This document shows positions 32,304 to 39,700 of a stretch of DNA of 64,000 nt, one piece after another. A program made the position numbers and the translations under genes. The stretch is from Burkholderiaceae bacterium (GTDB lineage Bacteria > Pseudomonadota > Gammaproteobacteria > Burkholderiales > Burkholderiaceae_C), in NCBI GenBank assembly GCA_023150375.1, contig JAKLLA010000002.1, positions 248,001 to 312,000 of the forward strand, in the 5' to 3' direction. The notes under the pieces are model-generated. The model was not told the DNA's origin and ran no database searches. It was given only the letters and a program-made list of their open reading frames with translations. The stretch's first letter is position 1. Every line of letters starts with the position of its first letter.

Positions 32304-33989
32304 CTACTGCCAGAGCACCTTCTGCTTGTCGGCGTACCAGCGGTGGATCTCGGGCTCGAGCATCTTCTCGATGCGGCCGCGCTTGATCTTCATCGTCGGC
32401 GTGAGGCAGCCGTTCTCGATGCTCCAGGGCTCGCGTGCGATCACCAGCATCCTCAGCTGCTCGTAGTCGGCCACCGCGGCGTTCACCTCGTCGAGCAGGC
32501 GCGACAGCTCGTTGGTCACCTCGGCGCGCACGGACGGCTCGTGCTGCCGCGGGCGCAGCGTCTCGCTGAGCAGCACCATCGCGAAGGCCGACGACTGCCC
32601 CACGCCGGAGACCAGCGACAGCTCCACCATCGGGTGGGCGTTGATGAGGTTCTCGATCGGCGCGGGCGCCACGTACTTGCCCTTGGCGGTCTTGAACAGC
32701 TCCTTGACCCGGCCGGTCAGCTTGAGCATGCCGTCGGCGGAAAACTCGCCCATGTCGCCGGTGCGGAAGAAGCCGTCCGGGGTGAAGCTCTCGGCGTCCA
32801 GGTCCGGGCGCTTGTAGTAGCCCACCAGCTGGCCGGGGCTCTTGATCAGCACCTCGCCCTCGGGGCTCAGGCGGGCCTGCACGCCCTTCATCTTCACTCC
32901 CACGTAGCCCGGTGCGTTGTGGGCGGCGTTGGAGGTGAAGGAGTAGGCGCAGTCCTCGGTCATGCCGTAGCCCTCGAACAGATTCAGGCCGATGCGGCGG
33001 TACCAGGCGATCAGGTCGGGCGGAATCGGCGCCGAGCCGCTGCCGGCCATCAGCACCTGGTCCAGGCCCAGGCCGGTGCGGATCTTCTTTGCGACGATCT
33101 TGCCGAGGAGGGGAATCTTCAGCAGCCGGTCGAGCTTGGCCGGCGGCATCTTGGCGAAGACGCCCTGCTGGAACTTCAGCCACAGCCGCGGCACGCTGAT
33201 GAACAGCGTGGGACGGGCGCGCTGCAGGTCGGCCAGGAAGGTGTCCAGCGCCTCGGCAAAGAACATCTGGGTGCGCCCGTCGACCAGCGAGAAGCCCTCG
33301 ATCCAGGTGCGCTCGAAGATGTGCGACAGCGGCAGGTACGACAGCACCCGGTTGGGCGTGTGCTGGCCGATGCGCCCGCGCAGATCCTCGTGGATGCCGG
33401 CGCAGGCGGCCGAGAAGCGCTCGAAGTTGTGCATCACGCCCTTGGGCGTGCCCGTGGAGCCGGAGGTGTACATCAGCACCGCCAGGTCGTCGGGGCGGCG
33501 CTGGGGCTGGCCGGCCATCGGCGGCGTGCGCGCGACGATCTCGTCCCAGGTCGCCAGGCCGTGGCCCTCGGGCGCGAGCGGGAAGGCGATGCAGGGCAGG
33601 TCCGCAGGCACACCGGGCTTCTGGTGCGCCCAGGTGTCGAGCTTGCCGACGAACAGCAGGCTGGCCTCGCTGTGCGACAGCACGTAGCCCACCGTCTCGG
33701 CCGTCTCGGTGGGGAAGATCGCCACGGTGGTGTAGCCGGCCATCCAGATCGCGATCTCGGCCATCACGAAGTGGGCACAGTTCTTCGACAGCATCGCGAT
33801 GCGCGCGCCCGGCGGGAAGCCGCGCGACTGCAGGTGCGCGGCCATGCGGCGCGACTGGTCCATGACCTTCGACCAGGTGTAGTCGACCACCTGCCCGTTG
33901 CCCACGGGCTGGGTCAGGAAGACCTTGTCGCCCAGGCCCTTTTCGTGGGCGTAGATGTAGTCGAGCATGAGCCTGCGGGGTTGCTCCAT
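32304..33989 (-). CDS. long-chain acyl-CoA synthetase (AMP-binding enzyme)
   Basis: The 561-residue enzyme activates fatty acids to acyl-CoA via acyl-AMP. Diagnostic blocks are the P-loop LMYTSGSTGTPKGVMHN, LSYLPLSHIFERTWIE, FEGYGMTEDCAYS, GFFRTGDMGEF and LTGRVKELFKTAKGKYVAPAPIE, the last typical of the long-chain (FACS, LC-FACS-like) group. The start is MEQPRRLMLDYIYAHEKG at 33989, with AGGAGA upstream; the 610-residue ORF in the track adds non-coding sequence. It is divergent from the alcohol dehydrogenase/reductase/WS-DGAT operon and would feed it with acyl-CoA. Unlike those three proteins it has no basic tail. Confidence 0.95.
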   Translation of the reverse strand: MEQPRRLMLDYIYAHEKGLGDKVFLTQPVGNGQVVDYTWSKVMDQSRRMAAHLQSRGFPPGARIAMLSKNCAHFVMAEIAIWMAGYTTVAIFPTETAETVGYVLSHSEASLLFVGKLDTWAHQKPGVPADLPCIAFPLAPEGHGLATWDEIVARTPPMAGQPQRRPDDLAVLMYTSGSTGTPKGVMHNFERFSAACAGIHEDLRGRIGQHTPNRVLSYLPLSHIFERTWIEGFSLVDGRTQMFFAEALDTFLADLQRARPTLFISVPRLWLKFQQGVFAKMPPAKLDRLLKIPLLGKIVAKKIRTGLGLDQVLMAGSGSAPIPPDLIAWYRRIGLNLFEGYGMTEDCAYSFTSNAAHNAPGYVGVKMKGVQARLSPEGEVLIKSPGQLVGYYKRPDLDAESFTPDGFFRTGDMGEFSADGMLKLTGRVKELFKTAKGKYVAPAPIENLINAHPMVELSLVSGVGQSSAFAMVLLSETLRPRQHEPSVRAEVTNELSRLLDEVNAAVADYEQLRMLVIAREPWSIENGCLTPTMKIKRGRIEKMLEPEIHRWYADKQKVLWQ

Positions 33990-34285
33990 GGCGGAAGTCT
34001 CCTGTGGTGACGGCATCGCACAAGGTAACCAAGGCAGCGGCTTCTCGTCCACGGTAGATACCTGGGAGGGCCGACGCCTGGGCGACACGACACCCCGCCC
34101 GGCGTGGCTCGCCGGCCACGCAGCAGGCACCTGCAACCCAGGAAAGCGCCGATGTGCCGACCCGCGCTGCCGCGGCGAGAATGCATGCGAGCATCATCCT
34201 GGTGCAAGGTTCCGTTCGCCGTCCTGCCTTTCAGGCCTGCCGGGCGCGTCCATTGCCACCCGACCCCTCGGAAGGAGGCCCCGCC
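33990..34285. promoter_or_regulatory. divergent intergenic region of the wax-ester locus
   Basis: These 296 bases separate two divergent start codons and must hold both promoters. I see no clear -35/-10 pair or operator dyad. The only firm signals are the two ribosome binding sites at its ends (AGGAGA for the synthetase, GGAAGGAGG at 34270-34278 for the dehydrogenase). Confidence 0.5.
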
Positions 34286-35701
34286 GTGAATCTCTTCGCC
34301 ACCCTGAACCAAACACTCGACCTGATCCCCGAAGGCACCCGCGCGGCCGGTCTGAGCGTGCTGATGAAGGGGGCCGGCAAGGTCACCCGCTTCCTGCCCA
34401 TCCCGCAGCCGACGCTGCTGGTCGGCCCGGGCGCCAGCCGGCGGCTGGGGCAGGCGCTGACCGGCTTCGGCCACGAGAAGCTGCTCATCGTCACCGATGC
34501 GGTGATCGTCGAGCTCGGGCTGCTGCAGGGCCTGACGCAGGCGCTCGAGGCGGGCGGCACAGCCTGGGCGCTGTTCGACGAGATCACGCCCGATGCGCCC
34601 ATTCCGCTGATCGAGCGCGGCCTGGCCCGTTTCCAGGAGGAGGGCTGCGACGCCCTGGTGGCCGTGGGCGGGGGCTCGGCGATGGATGCGGCCAAGGCGA
34701 TCGCGATCGCCAGCGCGAACCCGGCCAAGGACCTGCGCAGCCTGGCCGGCTACTTCAAGGGGCTGAGTCACCCGCCGCCGGTGTATGCCGTGCCCACCAC
34801 CGCGGGCACCGGCTCGGAGGTGACGGTGGCCGCCGTCATCGCCGATCCGCAGCGGCGCAGCAAGCTGGTCATCGTCGACACCCGGCTGGTGCCGAAGATG
34901 GCCGCGCTCGATCCGGAGCTGATGACCGGCCTGCCTCCGGCCATCACCGCGGCCACCGGGATGGACGCGCTCACCCATGCGGTGGAGGCCTTCCTGGGCC
35001 ACTGGGCCACGCCCGCCACCGACGGGCTGGCGCTGGCGGCGGTGGGCCTGATCTTCGAGAACCTGCCCCGTGCGTACCGCGAGGGCCGCGATCTGGAGGT
35101 GCGCGAGCGCATGGCGCTGGCCTCCACCTACGCGGGCATGGCCTTCACCCGCGCCAACGTCGGCTACGTGCATGCGATCGCGCACCAGTTCGGCGGGCGC
35201 TACCACACGCCGCACGGGCTGGCCAACGCCATCGTGCTGCCGCAGGTGCTGCGTTTCCTGGCGCCGGAGGTGACCGATCGCCTGGCCAGGCTGGCGCTGC
35301 GCGCCCGCCTGGGCAGCGTCGACGAGGACGAGCAGACCCTGGCCGACCGCTTCCTCGCCGCGGTGGAGGCCCTGGCGCGCGACCTGGGCATCCCGACCCA
35401 GCTGGCGGCCCTGCGCGAGCAGGACATCCCCGCGCTGGCCGAAGCGGCCCTGCACGAGGCCCACACCGGCTACCCGGTGCCGCGCTACATGAGCCGCGCG
35501 GAGTGCGAGGCACTGCTGCGCCGCCTGCTGCCGAGCGCCCCGCCGAGCGCCGCGAAGGCGGCCGAAGCGCCGCCCGAGGCACCCGCTGCGCCCGCCGCGA
35601 AGCCGAAGGCTGCCCGCGCCCCGCGCAAGGCCCGCGTGCGCAAGACCCCTCCGGCCGACCGCGACGACCGGACCGATGGACCACAGGAGGCATCCGCGTG
35701 A
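34286..35701 (+). CDS. iron-containing alcohol dehydrogenase with basic C-terminal tail
   Basis: The 471-residue protein is a group III (Fe-dependent) alcohol dehydrogenase: VAVGGGSAMDAAKA (cofactor site), VPTTAGTGSEVT, and the metal-binding HAIAHQFGGRYHTPHGLANAIVLP. The likely role here is fatty aldehyde to fatty alcohol (inference from context). The start is a GTG with a strong GGAAGGAGG site; the track's upstream extension is not needed. The enzyme domain ends near residue 413 and is followed by about 58 extra residues rich in Ala, Pro, Lys and Arg (AAKPKAARAPRKARVRK), absent from ordinary family members of about 385-400 residues. The stop overlaps the next start as GTGA. Confidence 0.93.
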   Translation: MNLFATLNQTLDLIPEGTRAAGLSVLMKGAGKVTRFLPIPQPTLLVGPGASRRLGQALTGFGHEKLLIVTDAVIVELGLLQGLTQALEAGGTAWALFDEITPDAPIPLIERGLARFQEEGCDALVAVGGGSAMDAAKAIAIASANPAKDLRSLAGYFKGLSHPPPVYAVPTTAGTGSEVTVAAVIADPQRRSKLVIVDTRLVPKMAALDPELMTGLPPAITAATGMDALTHAVEAFLGHWATPATDGLALAAVGLIFENLPRAYREGRDLEVRERMALASTYAGMAFTRANVGYVHAIAHQFGGRYHTPHGLANAIVLPQVLRFLAPEVTDRLARLALRARLGSVDEDEQTLADRFLAAVEALARDLGIPTQLAALREQDIPALAEAALHEAHTGYPVPRYMSRAECEALLRRLLPSAPPSAAKAAEAPPEAPAAPAAKPKAARAPRKARVRKTPPADRDDRTDGPQEASA

Positions 35702-38148
35702 AGAAGGTCACCACCGTTTCCCTGGGCTCGTCGAAGCAGGACTTCGAGTTCGAGACCCGGTTCCTCGGCCAGCCCTTCCGGGTGCGTCGCATGGGCGCGG
35801 ACGACGACATCGGCCGGGCCTGGGAACTGATGCGCCGCCAGCAGGCCGAGTGCGATGCCATCGGCCTGGGGGAAGTGGGCGACCACTACCACGTCGGCCA
35901 GGACACCCGCATCGACAAGGAAACGCAGCGCCTGCTCAAGGTGGTCACGCGCGTGCCGGCCACCACCGGCGCCACGCTGCGCCGGCTGCTGCAGGTGCGG
36001 GCCGTGCGCCAGGTGCACAACCAGCTCGGGCACTACTTCGACAACAACCTGGTGCTGTTCCTGTCGGGCATGCGCAACTACGACATGGCCGTGGCCCTGT
36101 CGGATTACACCCCGAACCTGAAGTTCGCCGATGCGCTGGCGCAGACGGGCGCCCCGACGATGCTGACCTCGCTGCTGCAGCTCGAGCTCTACGCCAGGGG
36201 CAGCGGCCTGGTGCTCGGCGGCCGGCCCGGCGAGATGCTCGAGGCCGCGCTGACCGGCTTCAAGCGCACGCGCCTCGCCGCCGAGGTGGAGCGCGCCCAC
36301 GTCGTGGTGGGCACCTTCCACGAACTCGAGCAGGTGGGCAGCCCGAAGAACCTGGCCGGCAAGACCGTCGTCACCTCGGCGGTGGACGAGCGCCGGCTGG
36401 CCTTCTTCAAGCGCTGCCGGGTCAACCTGGTGGTCGACGTCTCCCCGCAGCTGTTCGACCGCGTGGTGGGCACCAACGTCATCGAGGCCATGATCCTGGC
36501 CGCGCTGGACAAGCCCGCCGAGGCCGTGTCGGACGACGACTTCCTCGAGATCATCGACGAACTCGGCCTGCAGCCGCGCCTGCTGCACCCCACCGGGCGC
36601 TTTCGCAACATCCGCCGCTTCGCCTTCGTCATCCACCCGCTCAGCCAGGAGTTCATCCGCAAGGGCCTGCCCATCCCCCAGGGCACACCCAGGTTCCTGA
36701 TGGACCGGGTGGAGACCCTCGCGGCGCACATGCCGCCGATGGTGTACTGCAAGATGGAGAACATCGTCTCGCCCACCGGCGCAGAGGCCGAAGGCTGGCT
36801 GATCTCGGTGGGCGGCACACCCCGGGAGATGCTCGCACGCAGCCCGGAGTTCACCTACCGCCGCCTGCTGGCCGCCGCCGAGATGGCCGAGAAGCTGGGC
36901 GCACAGATCATGGGCCTGGGCGCCTTCACCAAGGTGGTGGGCGACGCCGGCGTCACGGTGGCGCGGCGCGCGCGCATTCCCATCACCACCGGCAACAGCT
37001 ACTCGGCCTCGGGCGCGCTCTGGGCCGCGGCCGACGCGATGAAGCGCATGGGCCTGGTGAAGCTGCACCCGCAGACGAAGAAGGTGATGGGCCGCACCAT
37101 GGTCATCGGCGCCACTGGCTCGATCGGCTCGGTCAGCGCCCGGCTGCTGGCCATGGCCTTCGACCAGGTGGTCATCGCCGGGCGCGACCTGGACAAGCTC
37201 GAGCAGCTCAAGGCCTCGATCCTGAAGGACACGCCCGAGGCGAACGTGCTGTGCTCGACCGACTACGACCGCCTGCTCGGCGAGATGGACATGATCGTCA
37301 CCAGCACCTCCGGGGCCGGCAAGAAGATCCTGGACATCATGAAGGTCAAGCCCGGCTGCGTCATCACCGATGTGGCCCGCCCGCTGGACCTGCCGCCCTC
37401 CGAGGTGGCCAAGCGCCCGGACGTGCTGGTGATCGAGTCGGGCGAGATCGAGCTGCCCACGCCGGTGAAGGGCCTCAAGAGCATCGGCCTGCCGCCCAAC
37501 GTGATCTACGCCTGCCTGGCCGAGACCATCGTGCTGGCACTCGAGGGTCGCTTCGAGGTCTTCACCATCGGCCGCGACACCGAATGGCCCAAGGTCAAGG
37601 AGATCTACCGCCTGGGCCTGAAGCACGGCATGAAGCTGGCCGCCATCTCCGGCGCCAAGGGGGTCTACAGCGACGAGGACATCGCCCAGGTCGTGCGCCT
37701 GGCGAAGGCGGCCCTGCGCACCTGGAAACCCGACGGCAGCGCAGCAGCGCGCCCGCCCCGCAAACGCGCGGCCCGGGCGGCACTGCCGGGTCCGGCCGCA
37801 GGGGTCTCGCCGACCGTCACGCCCGACGCCCCGCCCACGCCGGAGGGCGCTCCGCCCGCCGCCAGGAAGGTGGCGCAGAAAGTGGCGAAGAAGGTGGTGA
37901 CGAAAGTGGCGCAAGAGACGGCCAAGGAGGCGGCGACAAGCGCGGCGGAGACGGCGGTGGCCGGCAAGAAGGCCGCCAGGAAGGTCGCCAGGAAGGTCAC
38001 GAAGGAGGCCCCGAAGATGGCCGCCGTGCGGACAGCCGACGCGGCTGCGGCCGGGACCGCGGCCCTCGCCCCCCCGGCGGCCGAGGTACCGGCGGGAGGC
38101 ACGCCGAGGCCGCGCCGGCCGCGGGCTGCCAAGGTGGCCGCCGGCTGA
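35698..38148 (+). CDS. long-chain acyl reductase (cyanobacterial AAR-like) with extra N-terminal region and Lys/Ala-rich tail
   Basis: Residues 308-680 align by eye with cyanobacterial acyl-ACP reductase: FAFVIHPLSQEF, LGAQIMGLGAFTKVVGD, IPITTGNSYSA, the Rossmann motif VIGATGSIGS (Gly471) and NVIYACLAETIVLALEG. Cys606 in that last block matches the acyl-thioester cysteine of AAR. This predicts NAD(P)H reduction of acyl-CoA/ACP to fatty aldehyde. Residues 1-307 are not recognised, so the protein (816 residues) is far longer than AAR (about 340). Residues 677-816 form a basic tail with repeated KVAxKVAKKV-type steps. The GTG start overlaps the previous stop (GTGA) with AGGAGG seven bases upstream. 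The 1393-residue ORF in the track is this gene plus upstream shadow. Confidence 0.85.
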   Translation: MKKVTTVSLGSSKQDFEFETRFLGQPFRVRRMGADDDIGRAWELMRRQQAECDAIGLGEVGDHYHVGQDTRIDKETQRLLKVVTRVPATTGATLRRLLQVRAVRQVHNQLGHYFDNNLVLFLSGMRNYDMAVALSDYTPNLKFADALAQTGAPTMLTSLLQLELYARGSGLVLGGRPGEMLEAALTGFKRTRLAAEVERAHVVVGTFHELEQVGSPKNLAGKTVVTSAVDERRLAFFKRCRVNLVVDVSPQLFDRVVGTNVIEAMILAALDKPAEAVSDDDFLEIIDELGLQPRLLHPTGRFRNIRRFAFVIHPLSQEFIRKGLPIPQGTPRFLMDRVETLAAHMPPMVYCKMENIVSPTGAEAEGWLISVGGTPREMLARSPEFTYRRLLAAAEMAEKLGAQIMGLGAFTKVVGDAGVTVARRARIPITTGNSYSASGALWAAADAMKRMGLVKLHPQTKKVMGRTMVIGATGSIGSVSARLLAMAFDQVVIAGRDLDKLEQLKASILKDTPEANVLCSTDYDRLLGEMDMIVTSTSGAGKKILDIMKVKPGCVITDVARPLDLPPSEVAKRPDVLVIESGEIELPTPVKGLKSIGLPPNVIYACLAETIVLALEGRFEVFTIGRDTEWPKVKEIYRLGLKHGMKLAAISGAKGVYSDEDIAQVVRLAKAALRTWKPDGSAAARPPRKRAARAALPGPAAGVSPTVTPDAPPTPEGAPPAARKVAQKVAKKVVTKVAQETAKEAATSAAETAVAGKKAARKVARKVTKEAPKMAAVRTADAAAAGTAALAPPAAEVPAGGTPRPRRPRAAKVAAG

Positions 38149-38166
38149 TCGCCGCCGGGAGGGCCC

Positions 38167-39681
38167 ATGGACGAAGTCCGCCTGAACCCGCTCGACACGG
38201 CCTGGCTGTTCACCGAGTCGCGCGCCACGCCCAACCACGTCGGCGGGCTGCTGCAGTTCCGCCTGCCGCCGCAGGCACCGCGCGATTTCCTCAGCCGGCT
38301 GATGGCCGACTTCCGGGCCCACCGCCGCTTCGCGGCCCCCTGGAACCGGCGGCTGAAATCCGCCTTCACGAAGAACCCGCTGCCCTGCTGGGTGAGCGAG
38401 GACGACGAGGCCATCGACCTCGAATATCACCTGCGCCACGCCGCGCTGCCCTGGCCGGGCGGCGAGCGCGAGCTGGGGGAGCTGGTCGGCCGCCTGCAGA
38501 GCACGCCCATCGACCTGACGCGCCCGCCCTGGGAATGCACCCTGATCGAGGGCCTGGAAGGCGGGCGCTTCGCGATGTTCGTGAAGATGCACCATGCGCT
38601 GATCGACGGGATCAGCGGCATGAAGCTGCTGGAACGGGCCATGTCCGACGACCCGCAGCGCAGCCTGGCCCTGCCGCCGTTCTGGGATCGGCCCGAGGGC
38701 GCCCACCACCGGCCCGACCGGCCCGGCGGGACCGCACGCGCCAGCCCGCTGCCGACCTGGACCGAAGCGACGGCTGCAGCCCTCGAAGGGCTGAGCCTGC
38801 AGGCCAGGGCGCTGCCGCAGCTGGTGGGGGCCTTCGCCCAGATCGTGCGCCGCATCGGCGACCCCTCCGATGGGCTGGCCGTGCCCTTCGACGCGCCGCG
38901 CTCGCTGCTCAACGGCCGGGTCCGCGAGAAGCGCCGCTTCGCCACCCAGCAGTTCGAGCTGGCCCGGCTGCGGGCGCTGGCCGATGCCACCGGCGGCACC
39001 CTCAACGACGTGGTGCTGGCGCTGTGCGGCGGTGCGCTGCGCCGCTTCCTGTCCGAGCGCGGCGAGCTGCCCGAGAAATCGCTCACCGCGGGCATTCCGG
39101 TATCGGTGCGTCCCCAGGACGACGAGGGCACCGGCAACGCCATCAGCTTCATCGTCGCCACGCTGGGCACCGACCTGGAGAACCCCGCCGAGCGGCTGAA
39201 GGCGGTGCGCGCCTCGGTGCAGCATGCCAAGGCGCATGTGCAGAGCCTGACGCGCCCGGTGATGCAGCAGTACACCCTGCTGCTGATGGCGCCCACCCTG
39301 CTGACGCTGCTCACGGGCATCGGCGGGCGCACGCCGCCGATGTTCAACGTCACGATCAGCAACGTACCCGGCCCGGCACGCACGCTGTACTTCCGCGGCG
39401 CACAGCTGCTGTCGATCTACCCGGCCTCCATCGTCACCCACGGCCAGGCGCTGAACATCACCTGCGAGAGCTACGACGGGCAGATGAACTTCGGCTTCAC
39501 CGGCTGCCACGCCTCGCTGCCCAGCCTGCAGAAGGTGGCGGTCTACGCCGCCGAGGCGCTGCAGGAGCTGGAAGCCGCCTGCCTGCCCCGCCCGCGGCGT
39601 CGCCGTGCGCCCCGGCCGGTCGACGCCGAGGCGGTCGCCCGGCCGACGCGGCGCCGCAAGGCAGCCCCCGCAGAGGGCTGA
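38167..39681 (+). CDS. wax ester synthase/diacylglycerol acyltransferase (WS/DGAT)
   Basis: The 504-residue enzyme esterifies acyl-CoA with a fatty alcohol or diacylglycerol. The start NPLDTAWLFTESRATPNHVGGLLQF and the catalytic motif HHALIDGISG (HHxxxDG) are diagnostic, as are GGTLNDVVLALCGGALRRFL (the NDV block) and FNVTISNVPGP (the conserved PLW/NVPGP region). The last 32 residues (LPRPRRRRAPRP onward, TRRRKAAPAEG) are a basic Pro/Arg-rich tail outside the usual domain. It starts 18 bases after the reductase gene behind GGGAGGG and is probably in the same operon. Wax ester, triacylglycerol or both may be products. Confidence 0.96.
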   Translation: MDEVRLNPLDTAWLFTESRATPNHVGGLLQFRLPPQAPRDFLSRLMADFRAHRRFAAPWNRRLKSAFTKNPLPCWVSEDDEAIDLEYHLRHAALPWPGGERELGELVGRLQSTPIDLTRPPWECTLIEGLEGGRFAMFVKMHHALIDGISGMKLLERAMSDDPQRSLALPPFWDRPEGAHHRPDRPGGTARASPLPTWTEATAAALEGLSLQARALPQLVGAFAQIVRRIGDPSDGLAVPFDAPRSLLNGRVREKRRFATQQFELARLRALADATGGTLNDVVLALCGGALRRFLSERGELPEKSLTAGIPVSVRPQDDEGTGNAISFIVATLGTDLENPAERLKAVRASVQHAKAHVQSLTRPVMQQYTLLLMAPTLLTLLTGIGGRTPPMFNVTISNVPGPARTLYFRGAQLLSIYPASIVTHGQALNITCESYDGQMNFGFTGCHASLPSLQKVAVYAAEALQELEAACLPRPRRRRAPRPVDAEAVARPTRRRKAAPAEG

Positions 39682-39700
39682 GGACGAGGCCGCCCGCGCC

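Noticed and set aside
33967-35697. First half of the 1393-residue + ORF, suggesting a giant fusion with the reductase
   Set aside because: This part lies out of frame over the alcohol dehydrogenase gene and has shadow composition. The reductase has its own GTG, AGGAGG and a GTGA overlap at 35698.
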